A stretch of 64,000 bases of DNA from UBA699 sp050261915 (GTDB taxonomy: Bacteria; Bacillota; Clostridia; Clostridiales; Clostridiaceae), in the NCBI GenBank assembly GCA_050261915.1, contig JBLNDT010000089.1, positions 124,001-188,000 on the forward strand, written 5' to 3'. Below are positions 26,977 through 34,891 of the stretch, piece by piece. Each line of letters begins with the position of its first letter. Within the stretch, counting starts at the first letter, position 1. The notes beneath the pieces are model-generated. The model was not told where the DNA came from, ran no database searches, and saw only the letters and a program-made list of their open reading frames with translations. The position numbers and the translations under genes were made by a program.

Positions 26977-27423
26977 ATGCTGAAAAAATTAAATGAAATA
27001 GCAGAACCCTTGGTAACAGAACTAGGTTATGAATTGTATTATCTTGAATATGTAAAAGAAGATGGAGAAAATTACTTAAGAATATATATAGATTCTGATA
27101 ATGGAATTTCACTGGAAGACTGTGAGAAAGTTAGCAGAAAAATAAGTGCTGTACTGGATGAATCAGATCCTATCACAGATGCTTATTTTCTAGAAGTATC
27201 ATCTCCTGGAATTGAAAGGGGACTTTTTACTGATAAACATCTTGAAAAGTATATTAATTTTGAAATTGTAATAAAATTATCAGAGTTATTTGAAGGCAAA
27301 AGAAGTATTCAAGGAAAACTCATGGGTTTTGACAGTGAAAATTTAATTGTTAAAACTAAGGAAACTGAATTATCAGTTCCAAGAAAAATAATTAAAAGTA
27401 CAAACTTATGGGTTCAGTATTAA
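26977..27423 (+). CDS. rimP: Ribosome maturation factor RimP
   Basis: Needed for efficient 30S assembly; binds S12/S5 region. 148 aa with the N-terminal alpha-beta domain (LVTELGYELYYLEYVKEDGENYLRIYID) and the linker SSPGIERGLF, then an SH3-like C-terminal domain. AAAGGAGG precedes the ATG. First gene of an operon running to ribF. Confidence 0.96.
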   Translation: MLKKLNEIAEPLVTELGYELYYLEYVKEDGENYLRIYIDSDNGISLEDCEKVSRKISAVLDESDPITDAYFLEVSSPGIERGLFTDKHLEKYINFEIVIKLSELFEGKRSIQGKLMGFDSENLIVKTKETELSVPRKIIKSTNLWVQY

Positions 27424-27462
27424 ATATTATTTTGGTAATAAACTAAGGAGGTTATTAATTAA

Positions 27463-28578
27463 ATGAACCAGGATTTTATTTTGGCTTTAAAAGAAATAGT
27501 TAAAGAAAAGGGAATAAGCGAAGAGCTGTTATTTAATACTATTGAAGATGCATTGGTGGCTGCATACAAAAAAAATTATGCAGGTCAGGGCGGTAACAAT
27601 CAAAATGTAAAGGTAACAATGAACAGAGAAAATGGAGAGATACACGTTTACTCACAAAAAGTTGTATCAGAAGTTGTAGAAGATGATGTGAATCAGATTT
27701 CACTAGAAGCTGCAAAAGAAATTGATCCTACCTACGGAATTGATGATATTGTTAATATGGAGGTAACTCCAAGACAATTTGGCAGAGTTGCTGCACAAGC
27801 TGCAAAGCAAGTTGTTATCCAAAGGATAAAGGAAGAGGAAAGAAGAATTGTTTACTCTGACTTTGCTGAAAAAGAGGATGATCTTATAACGGGATATGTT
27901 ATAAGGAAGGATAAAAACAATGTACTTATAGATCTTGGGAAAACTGAGGCAGTCCTAGGACCAAACGAACAGATGCCAGGTGAAAAGTACAACTTTAACG
28001 ATAGATTGAAATTATATATAGTTGAAGTTAAAAATACAAATAAAGGTGCGCAGATAGTAATATCAAGAACTCACCCAGGTCTTGTAAAGAGACTTTTTGA
28101 ACTAGAGGTTCCTGAAATTTACAATGGAGTTGTTGAAATAAAGTCAATTGCAAGAGAGGCAGGCTCCAGAACTAAAATTGCGGTACACTCAAACGATGAA
28201 AACGTGGATCCTATGGGAGCATGTGTTGGGCCTAAGGGTGTCAGAGTGCAAAACATAGTTAAGGAATTAAAAAATGAAAAAATTGACATAATAAAATGGA
28301 GTAAACTTCCTGATATTTATATAGCAAATGCTCTAAGCCCAGCAAAGGTTATAGATGTTACATTAGACGAGGACAACAAGTTCGCACAGATTGTGGTAGA
28401 TGACAATCAACTTTCACTGGCAATAGGAAAAGAAGGCCAGAACGTAAGGCTAGCAGCAAAGCTTACCGGATGGAAAATTGATATAAAGAGCAAGTCCCAG
28501 GCTGAAGAAGCTTTAGATGCTGAAGCTCCATCAGAGGAAGAATTAGATTCTTTAGATATAACAGATGATATAGAATAG
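27463..28578 (+). CDS. nusA: Transcription termination/antitermination protein NusA
   Basis: Binds RNA polymerase and nascent RNA, stimulating pausing and hairpin-dependent termination. 371 aa. N-terminal RNAP-binding domain (about 1-130), S1 domain (about 135-200, ITGYVIRKDKNNVLIDLG), KH1 and KH2 (MGACVGPKGVRVQNIVKEL; LAIGKEGQNVRLAAKLTGW). An acidic tail follows, without the extra C-terminal repeats of enteric NusA, as usual in Firmicutes. AAGGAGG precedes the ATG. Confidence 0.98.
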   Translation: MNQDFILALKEIVKEKGISEELLFNTIEDALVAAYKKNYAGQGGNNQNVKVTMNRENGEIHVYSQKVVSEVVEDDVNQISLEAAKEIDPTYGIDDIVNMEVTPRQFGRVAAQAAKQVVIQRIKEEERRIVYSDFAEKEDDLITGYVIRKDKNNVLIDLGKTEAVLGPNEQMPGEKYNFNDRLKLYIVEVKNTNKGAQIVISRTHPGLVKRLFELEVPEIYNGVVEIKSIAREAGSRTKIAVHSNDENVDPMGACVGPKGVRVQNIVKELKNEKIDIIKWSKLPDIYIANALSPAKVIDVTLDEDNKFAQIVVDDNQLSLAIGKEGQNVRLAAKLTGWKIDIKSKSQAEEALDAEAPSEEELDSLDITDDIE

Positions 28579-28592
28579 CAGGTGGTGTTGAT

Positions 28593-28859
28593 ATGAAGGT
28601 TAAAAAAGTGCCACAAAGAATGTGTACCGGCTGCATGGAAATGAAACCAAAGAAAGAATTAATAAGGGTTGTTAAAAACAAGGAAGGTGAAATTTCCATT
28701 GATCTCACAGGTAAAAAACCTGGAAGAGGTGCTTATGTATGCAGAAATGCGGAATGCTTTGAAAAAGCATTTAAAACAAAAAGACTTGAAAAAAACCTGG
28801 AGAGCAAAATAAGTGAAGAGCTCTACCTGGTTCTGAAAGATGAGATAAGTAATGAATAG
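28593..28859 (+). CDS. rnpM: RNA-binding protein RnpM (YlxR)
   Basis: 88-aa YlxR/DUF448 protein. Conserved RMCTGCMEMKPKKELIRVV at residues 9-27 and GRGAYVCRNAECFEKA. In Bacillus subtilis the homologue binds the RNase P RNA and modulates its activity (family knowledge). AGGTGGTG upstream of the ATG. It overlaps ylxQ by eight bases. Confidence 0.93.
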   Translation: MKVKKVPQRMCTGCMEMKPKKELIRVVKNKEGEISIDLTGKKPGRGAYVCRNAECFEKAFKTKRLEKNLESKISEELYLVLKDEISNE

Positions 28860-29157
28860 TTTCTTTCAGTTTTTAGGAATTGCCAAAAAAGCAGGCAAAA
28901 TTGTGGAAGGTTATAATAAATGTGAAGAAGCTGCAGTAAAAAATAAATTATACCTAATAATAATTTCCAAAGAAGTATCGGAAAATACAAAGGGAAAATT
29001 TAAAAATTACAGTTTAAAATATAAAATTCCTTTGATTTCAGATTGTTCAAAGGATGATATGGGCAGTATCCTTGGCATGTCTGAAATAAACCTGATTGGC
29101 ATATCCGACAAAAAAATAGCTGACCAATTGATGAAACTTTGGCAGGAAAATGAATAA
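28852..29157 (+). CDS. ylxQ: L7Ae/L30e-like RNA-binding protein YlxQ
   Basis: 101-aa member of the L7Ae/L30e/Gadd45 superfamily, whose members often bind kink-turn RNA. N-terminal FLGIAKKAGKIVEGYNKCEE is typical. Its biological role is unresolved. Translationally coupled to rnpM and 21 bases before infB, the usual nusA-rnpM-ylxQ-infB order. Confidence 0.92.
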   Translation: MNSFFQFLGIAKKAGKIVEGYNKCEEAAVKNKLYLIIISKEVSENTKGKFKNYSLKYKIPLISDCSKDDMGSILGMSEINLIGISDKKIADQLMKLWQENE

Positions 29158-29178
29158 TTGAGTTTCGGGGGTGAATGT

Positions 29179-31251
29179 ATGTCAAAAATTAGAGTATATG
29201 AATTGGCTAAAGAATTAGAAATAAGCAGTAAAGATTTGATTACCATTCTCATGGAAGAATTTAGCGTAGAAGTTAAAAATCACATGAGTGTAATAGAAGA
29301 AGAAGATGCAGAGTTAATAAAGGAATTATTCCTTGAAAAGGATAAACCTGCTGCTGCTCCGGAGGAAGAAAATATTATAGAAAAATATGAAGAACTTGCT
29401 GAAACTAAAGAGGTAGTTAAGAAAAAGAAAAAATTCAAGGGAAATGAAAAATCAGATGATAATAAAGCACATGCTGATAGTGAAAGAGTTTTAGATGAAC
29501 TTGAAATTGAAGATACTATTACAGTTAAGGAATTAGCTGAAAGACTTGGAAAGTCATCAACAGAAGTAATAAAACAGCTTATATTTCTTGGTGTTATGGC
29601 AGCAATAAATCAAGAAATTGACTTTAATACTGCTGAAAAACTTTGTGAAAAGTTCGATATAAAGGCAGTTAAAAAGGTTGTAAATCTTGATGCAGAAGCT
29701 GTAGAATCCGAGGAAGAAGAAGATACCAGCGAAAACTATGAAAAAAGACCACCGGTAGTTACTGTTATGGGTCACGTTGACCATGGTAAGACATCACTTT
29801 TAGATGCTATAAGAAAAGCAAAAGTTACTTCCACTGAAGCTGGTGGAATAACTCAGCATATAGGTGCTTACACAGTTACAATTAAAGGTGAAAAAATAAC
29901 ATTCCTTGATACACCAGGCCATGAAGCATTTACTTCCATGAGAGCCAGAGGTGCACAGATTACAGATGTTGTTATACTTGTTGTTGCTGCAGATGATGGA
30001 ATAATGCCTCAGACAGAAGAAGCAATAAATCACTGTAAGGCTGCAAATGTTCCTATTGTTGTAGCAATAAACAAGATGGATAGACCAGGTGCAAACCCTG
30101 ATAGAGTTAAGCAGCAGCTTACTGAATACGGTCTTGTTTCAGAAGACTGGGGTGGAGATACTATTTGTGTTCCAGTTTCAGCTCATACCCATGAAGGTAT
30201 AGACAGCCTTCTTGAAATGGTTCTTTTAACTGCAGAAATGCTTGAGCTAAAAGCTAATCCTAAGAGAAACGCAAAGGGTACTGTAGTAGAAGCAAAACTT
30301 GACAAGGGAAGAGGCCCTGTTGCAACACTTCTTGTTCAAAACGGAACATTAAATGTTGGTGATTCAATTATAGTAGGTTCAACTTATGGAAGAATAAGAG
30401 CCATGTTTGATGACAAGGGTAAAAAGATAAAAACTGCAGGTCCTTCAATTCCTGTAGAAATCCTTGGACTTTCAGAGGTGCCTTCTGCTGGAGACAGATT
30501 CCATGAAGTTAAAAATGAAAAAACAGCCAGAGATATGGCTGAAAAGAGAAAACAAAAGGAAAGAGCAGATAATTTCCAGACTACTCACAAAGTTTCACTT
30601 GAAGATCTTTACAACCAGATAAAGGAAGGAAAGGTTAAGGAATTAAGCATAATTATTAAAGCAGACGTGCAGGGTTCCATAGAAGCTTTAAAGCAGTCAC
30701 TGCAGAAGCTTTCAAACGATGAAATCAAGGTAAGAGTTATCCATGGTGCTGTAGGTGCTATTACTGAAACAGACGTTACTCTTGCTACAGCTTCAAATGC
30801 AATAATAATCGGCTTTAACGTAAGACCTGACAACAATGCATTAGCTGCTGCCGACAAGGAAGCTGTTGATATAAAAACATATAGAGTAATCTATAATGCT
30901 ATTGATGATGTAAAAGCTGCTATGGTTGGTATGCTTGAACCTGATTACAAGGAAGTTGTCCTTGGAAAAGCTGAGATAAGACAGACTTATAAAATATCTA
31001 ATGTTGGAACTATTGCAGGATGCTATGTACTCGATGGAAAACTAACTAGAAACAGCAAAATAAGAGTTATAAGAGATGGAATAGTTGTGTTTGAATCAGA
31101 ACTTGCATCATTAAAAAGATTCAAGGATGATGCCAAGGAAGTTGCTGCAGGCTATGAGTGTGGTCTAAGCGTAGAAAAATTCAATGACATTAAAGAAGGA
31201 GATATTATTGAAGCCTTCATCATTGAAGAGGTTAAAAAGAAGGAACTTTAA
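29179..31251 (+). CDS. infB: Translation initiation factor IF-2
   Basis: GTPase that brings fMet-tRNA to the 30S P site. 690 aa. Variable acidic/lysine-rich linker (about 55-115), then a second IF2_N-type segment (ITVKELAERLGKSSTEVIKQL), G domain with GHVDHGKTSLLDAI (about 198), DTPGHEAFTSMRARG and NKMD, then domains II-IV. The ATG at 29179 follows GGGGGTGAATGT; a TTG at 29158 is in frame but before this site. Most of the Bacillus-style long N-terminus is shortened. Confidence 0.98.
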   Translation: MSKIRVYELAKELEISSKDLITILMEEFSVEVKNHMSVIEEEDAELIKELFLEKDKPAAAPEEENIIEKYEELAETKEVVKKKKKFKGNEKSDDNKAHADSERVLDELEIEDTITVKELAERLGKSSTEVIKQLIFLGVMAAINQEIDFNTAEKLCEKFDIKAVKKVVNLDAEAVESEEEEDTSENYEKRPPVVTVMGHVDHGKTSLLDAIRKAKVTSTEAGGITQHIGAYTVTIKGEKITFLDTPGHEAFTSMRARGAQITDVVILVVAADDGIMPQTEEAINHCKAANVPIVVAINKMDRPGANPDRVKQQLTEYGLVSEDWGGDTICVPVSAHTHEGIDSLLEMVLLTAEMLELKANPKRNAKGTVVEAKLDKGRGPVATLLVQNGTLNVGDSIIVGSTYGRIRAMFDDKGKKIKTAGPSIPVEILGLSEVPSAGDRFHEVKNEKTARDMAEKRKQKERADNFQTTHKVSLEDLYNQIKEGKVKELSIIIKADVQGSIEALKQSLQKLSNDEIKVRVIHGAVGAITETDVTLATASNAIIIGFNVRPDNNALAAADKEAVDIKTYRVIYNAIDDVKAAMVGMLEPDYKEVVLGKAEIRQTYKISNVGTIAGCYVLDGKLTRNSKIRVIRDGIVVFESELASLKRFKDDAKEVAAGYECGLSVEKFNDIKEGDIIEAFIIEEVKKKEL

Positions 31252-31268
31252 AAAACGAGGTGATTTTA

Positions 31269-31631
31269 ATGTCTAATTACAGAAGCGGCAGAATAAACGA
31301 GGAAATGAAAAGAGAAATAAGCAGTATAATAAGGGATGATGTACGTGATCCAAGGATTACTGCTATGATAAGTGTTACAAATGTTGAGGTTACAAAAGAT
31401 TTAAGATATGCAAAGGTGTACGTAAGCGTTTTTGGAAATGAAGAAGCTAAAAGCGAAACACTGGCAGCATTAAAAAGCTCTGCTGGTTTCATAAGACGTG
31501 AGGTAGGACACAGGATTAACCTTAGATTTACTCCTGAAATTATTATTCAAGAGGATAAAAGTATAGATCAGGGAATGCATATAGATGAGCTTTTGCACAA
31601 GATAAAGGAGCAAAAGCATGACAATGAATAA
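31269..31631 (+). CDS. rbfA: 30S ribosome-binding factor RbfA
   Basis: Cold-shock and 16S 5'-end processing factor, 120 aa. KH-like fold with GRINEEMKREISSIIRDDVRDPR and VTNVEVTKDLRYAKVYVSV. The ATG at 31269 lies after CGAGGTGATTTTA. The last 14 bases overlap nrnA. Confidence 0.96.
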   Translation: MSNYRSGRINEEMKREISSIIRDDVRDPRITAMISVTNVEVTKDLRYAKVYVSVFGNEEAKSETLAALKSSAGFIRREVGHRINLRFTPEIIIQEDKSIDQGMHIDELLHKIKEQKHDNE

Positions 31632-32583
31632 TATTATTGAGGCAATTAAACAAAGCAGTGAAATTGCAATAACCTTTCACATATCCCCTGATGGTGATTC
31701 CTTAGGGAGCGCTCTCGGACTAAGGGAAGCCTTGATAAGCCTTGGCAAGAATGTATATATAATGTCAAAGGAACCTGTACCTTACAATTTGAGCTTTTTA
31801 CCAAATTGTGAAATTATTGATGGCAGTACTTTTAAAGTGCTGCCATCCACTAATCTGGTTATTGTACTAGATTGTGGTGATTATAAAAGGATAAATGCAG
31901 AAATTGATAAAGATAATAAAGCATATACTCTTATAAATATTGATCATCACCTTTCAAATGAACAATATGGAGATTTAAATTATGTGGATCCAAGTTGTTC
32001 ATCTATTGGAGAAATAATGTATACATTCCTTGAAAAATTAGAGGTTAAAATAACCCAAACCATAGCAGCTTGTCTTTATACCTCAATAATTTCAGATACG
32101 GGGTCTTTCAGATATTCCAGCACTACAAGTTTAACTCACAATATTGCAGGAAAGCTTATAGACACTGGTATTGATTTTAGCAGAATTCACAGAAATGTAT
32201 TTGATGACAAACAGTTTTCAATGATCAAATTTCTAGGAAGAGCCATTGATAATATGAAATTGGTCTCAGATAAAATATGTTTAATTAAAATTAAAAACAG
32301 TGATTTTCTTGATTTTGAAGTAGACCCAACTGTGGATACAGCTCATATCATTGCTCTTGGCCTTGAGGTAAAGTCTGTTGAAGTTGCAGTTTTGTTAAAA
32401 GAATCCCAGGATAAGATCAAAGTAAGCCTGCGTTCAAAGGATAATGCTGATGTTAGAAGTATAGCTGAAAAATTCGATGGCGGGGGTCATAAAAAAGCTG
32501 CTGGTCTAACAATAAACAATATGACTATAGATGAGGCTGAAAAGCTTATACTTGAAGAAATTGAAAAAGAGTTGATAAAATGA
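31618..32583 (+). CDS. nrnA: DHH/DHHA1 phosphoesterase NrnA
   Basis: Degrades very short RNA (nanoRNA), pGpG/pAp-type substrates in homologues. 321 aa. DHH-family motifs: FHISPDGDSLGSALGL (about 20), VLDCGD, NIDHHLSNEQYGDLN, and the C-terminal DHHA1 GGGHKKAAG. AAGGAG lies seven bases before the ATG at 31618; a second ATG follows two codons later. It overlaps rbfA by 14 bases and truB by four. Confidence 0.95.
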   Translation: MTMNNIIEAIKQSSEIAITFHISPDGDSLGSALGLREALISLGKNVYIMSKEPVPYNLSFLPNCEIIDGSTFKVLPSTNLVIVLDCGDYKRINAEIDKDNKAYTLINIDHHLSNEQYGDLNYVDPSCSSIGEIMYTFLEKLEVKITQTIAACLYTSIISDTGSFRYSSTTSLTHNIAGKLIDTGIDFSRIHRNVFDDKQFSMIKFLGRAIDNMKLVSDKICLIKIKNSDFLDFEVDPTVDTAHIIALGLEVKSVEVAVLLKESQDKIKVSLRSKDNADVRSIAEKFDGGGHKKAAGLTINNMTIDEAEKLILEEIEKELIK

Positions 32584-33461
32584 ATGGAATTATTAATGTA
32601 AACAAACCCAAGGGGATAACCTCCTTTGATGTGGTTTTTAAAATAAAAAAGGTTGCTCATACTAAGAAGGTTGGGCATACTGGAACATTAGATCCGGAGG
32701 CAACTGGTGTACTTCCAATATGTATTGGGAAAGCAACCAGGTTTGTGGATTATCTGATGAAAGACTATAAAATATACAGAGTTCATTTAAAGCTTGGTAT
32801 TGAAACAGATACCTATGACAATACCGGAAAAATATTAAACAGCAATGATGTAAACATAAGTAATGATGAATTGATTCATGCCATAAACAACTTTAAAGGT
32901 AAAATAAGCCAGGTGCCACCTATGTATTCAGCTCTGAAGGTAGATGGGCAAAGGCTTTATTCTCTTGCAAGACAGGGAATAAATATAGAAAGAAAGCCAA
33001 GGGAAATTGAAATTTTCAGCATTGATATTATTGATATAAAACTTCCGGATGTTTTTTTTGATGTTAAATGTTCAAAAGGCACATATATAAGAAGCTTATG
33101 TCATGATATAGGTGAAATACTTAAAGTTGGCGGCTCAATGTGGAACCTTGAAAGATTAAGCTCAGGCTTTTTTAATATAAATAATTCAGTTAATCTTGAA
33201 GATTTAAATGAAGATAATATAAACAAATATATTATTCCTGTAGATAAAGCCCTTAGCAATTATCCTGAAGTTAAAATTGATATGAACTTTGAAAAACTCC
33301 TGTTAAATGGTGTTTCTCTTATGGATCCTAGAGTAACAGCATCCATTTCAGAAAACATATTGTACAGGGTTTATATTGGAGATAAGTTTATTGGTCTAGG
33401 AGAAGCAGGAAAAAACGGATTCAAACTGGTTAAACAATATGTTGAGGAGCATCTGTTATGA
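32580..33461 (+). CDS. truB: tRNA pseudouridine-55 synthase TruB
   Basis: Makes the universal Psi55 in the T loop. 293 aa. Start GIINVNKPKGITSFDVV, catalytic-Asp segment GHTGTLDPEATGVLPICIGKATRF (about 37-60, in two parts), SQVPPMYSALKVDGQRLY, and KGTYIRSLCHDIG. The start and stop overlap both neighbours by four bases (ATGA), so nrnA-truB-ribF are tightly coupled. Confidence 0.97.
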   Translation: MNGIINVNKPKGITSFDVVFKIKKVAHTKKVGHTGTLDPEATGVLPICIGKATRFVDYLMKDYKIYRVHLKLGIETDTYDNTGKILNSNDVNISNDELIHAINNFKGKISQVPPMYSALKVDGQRLYSLARQGINIERKPREIEIFSIDIIDIKLPDVFFDVKCSKGTYIRSLCHDIGEILKVGGSMWNLERLSSGFFNINNSVNLEDLNEDNINKYIIPVDKALSNYPEVKIDMNFEKLLLNGVSLMDPRVTASISENILYRVYIGDKFIGLGEAGKNGFKLVKQYVEEHLL

Positions 33462-34387
33462 TAGTTATTGAAGACAATTTTAAACATCAGTTTAAAAACA
33501 AAACAATAATAGCTCTAGGTGGTTTTGACGGACTTCACCTTGGTCATAGAGCATTGATAGACAAAGCCATAAACATAGCAAAAAAACAAAAATGTGAAAG
33601 CATGGTTTTGACTTTTAAAAACCATCCATTAACTGTAATTAACAAGGAGCTTGCTCCAAAGCTTCTTATGTCAAATCATGATAAGCTTAGTCTTTTTAAG
33701 CACTATGGATTAGACATTGTTAACATGGTTAATTTTGATAGGGATTTTATGAAATTATCACCCGAAGATTTTGTTGAAGCACTAGTACAAAAATATAATG
33801 CTGCTGGTCTTGTGGTTGGTTTCAATCATAGATTCGGATATAAAAACCTTGGTGATACGGATCTATTAAAGTCCATGAGCAAAAAATTAAACTTTGAGCT
33901 TCATGTGGTACCACCTGTTAAATATAAAGGTGAAGTAGTTAGCAGCTCTAAAATAAGAAATCTTCTTATAGAAGAAGGGGATATTGAAAAAGCAAATAAA
34001 ATGCTCACCAGACACTATTCCTTTGAAGGTACTGTGGTTGTTGGAAAACAGCTTGGCAGAACCCTGGGATTCCCAACAATAAACCTGGACTACAGCAGCA
34101 CTATTGTGCTTCCAAGAGGAGGGGTATATTTTACTGCAGTTGAGCATGAAGGACATAAATATAAAGGTATTACTAATATTGGATATAATCCAACGGTAGA
34201 AGATGAAAAACTCAGCGTGGAAACTCATATTGTTGATTTTAATAAAGAACTTTATGATGAAAATATAAGATTAAGTTTTATTAAACGAATCAGGGATGAA
34301 AAGAAATTTAATTCATTAACTGAACTATCGGAGCAGCTTAAAAAGGATAAACTTTTTGCTATAAAACAAAAATTAGAAATTATTTAA
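33458..34387 (+). CDS. ribF: Bifunctional riboflavin kinase/FMN adenylyltransferase
   Basis: Makes FMN and then FAD from riboflavin. 309 aa. N-terminal nucleotidyltransferase with GGFDGLHLGHRALI (about 21-34) and VVGFNHRFGYKNLGD; C-terminal flavokinase with GKQLGRTLGFPTINLD and VYFTAVEHEG...GITNIGYNPTV. Last gene of the rimP operon; rpsO has its own promoter just after it. Confidence 0.97.
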   Translation: MIVIEDNFKHQFKNKTIIALGGFDGLHLGHRALIDKAINIAKKQKCESMVLTFKNHPLTVINKELAPKLLMSNHDKLSLFKHYGLDIVNMVNFDRDFMKLSPEDFVEALVQKYNAAGLVVGFNHRFGYKNLGDTDLLKSMSKKLNFELHVVPPVKYKGEVVSSSKIRNLLIEEGDIEKANKMLTRHYSFEGTVVVGKQLGRTLGFPTINLDYSSTIVLPRGGVYFTAVEHEGHKYKGITNIGYNPTVEDEKLSVETHIVDFNKELYDENIRLSFIKRIRDEKKFNSLTELSEQLKKDKLFAIKQKLEII

Positions 34388-34394
34388 AAAATAA

Positions 34395-34423
34395 TTTACA
34401 TTTATGAGTTTATTTGATATAAT
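34395..34423 (+). promoter_or_regulatory. Sigma-A promoter of rpsO
   Basis: TTTACA (34395-34400), 17-bp spacer, consensus TATAAT (34418-34423). The start is near 34430, at the front of the S15 leader. Confidence 0.8.
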
Positions 34424-34429
34424 GAACTC

Positions 34430-34486
34430 TATGAGCCTTATTCTAAGACTACCGAATTGCCGACGGTTTTCTTGGGATAGGAGTGA
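34430..34486 (+). ncRNA. S15 (rpsO) autoregulatory leader
   Basis: An 11-bp stem pairs 34437-34447 with 34471-34481 (several G-U pairs) and encloses an ACCG/CGGT hairpin (34451-34467). The GGGATAGGAG block on the 3' side is characteristic of Firmicute S15 leaders, where S15 binding blocks its own translation. The layout, between promoter and ribosome site, fits that. Confidence 0.7.
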
Positions 34487-34509
34487 TTTACAATTGGAGG
34501 TGTATATTA

Positions 34510-34773
34510 ATGGATAAGGCTAGAAAAGATGAATTAATGAAGAAACATGCAAGACATGAAGGGGACACAGGTTCACCTGAAGTTCAGATTGCATTACTTA
34601 CAGAAAGAATTAATCACTTAAATGACCATTTGAAAATGCATAAAAAAGATTTCCACTCAAGAAGAGGTCTTTTAATGATGGTTGGTAAGAGAAGAGGTCT
34701 TTTAAACTATTTGATGAAAACTGATATTGAAAGATATCGTAATATCATTGCAGAACTTGGTCTTAGAAAGTAA
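34510..34773 (+). CDS. rpsO: 30S ribosomal protein S15
   Basis: Primary 16S-binding protein of the platform, 87 aa. Diagnostic: HEGDTGSPEVQIALLTERIN, HLKMHKKDFHSRRGLLMMVG, KRRGLLNYL. The ATG at 34510 follows TTGGAGGTGTATATTA. A strong terminator follows, but the rpsO-pnp order is conserved and readthrough may feed pnp. Confidence 0.98.
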   Translation: MDKARKDELMKKHARHEGDTGSPEVQIALLTERINHLNDHLKMHKKDFHSRRGLLMMVGKRRGLLNYLMKTDIERYRNIIAELGLRK

Positions 34774-34776
34774 TTC

Positions 34777-34803
34777 AGAGCGGCTAATCACCGCTCTATT
34801 TTT
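34777..34803 (+). terminator. Terminator after rpsO
   Basis: A perfect 7-bp stem (34777-34783 with 34791-34797), seven-base loop, then ATTTTT. Confidence 0.8.
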
Positions 34804-34891
34804 AAATTGTAAATAATTAAATATTTTATAGTATAATATTTTTAATAAAGATTGATAATAAAATTGTTGATTATATAAAAGGAGGAAAAGT

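Noticed and set aside
34807..34891. Separate pnp promoter
   Set aside because: A TATAAT-like sequence exists but its possible -35 boxes have 16- or 19-bp spacers or collide with the ribosome site; not convincing enough to list.
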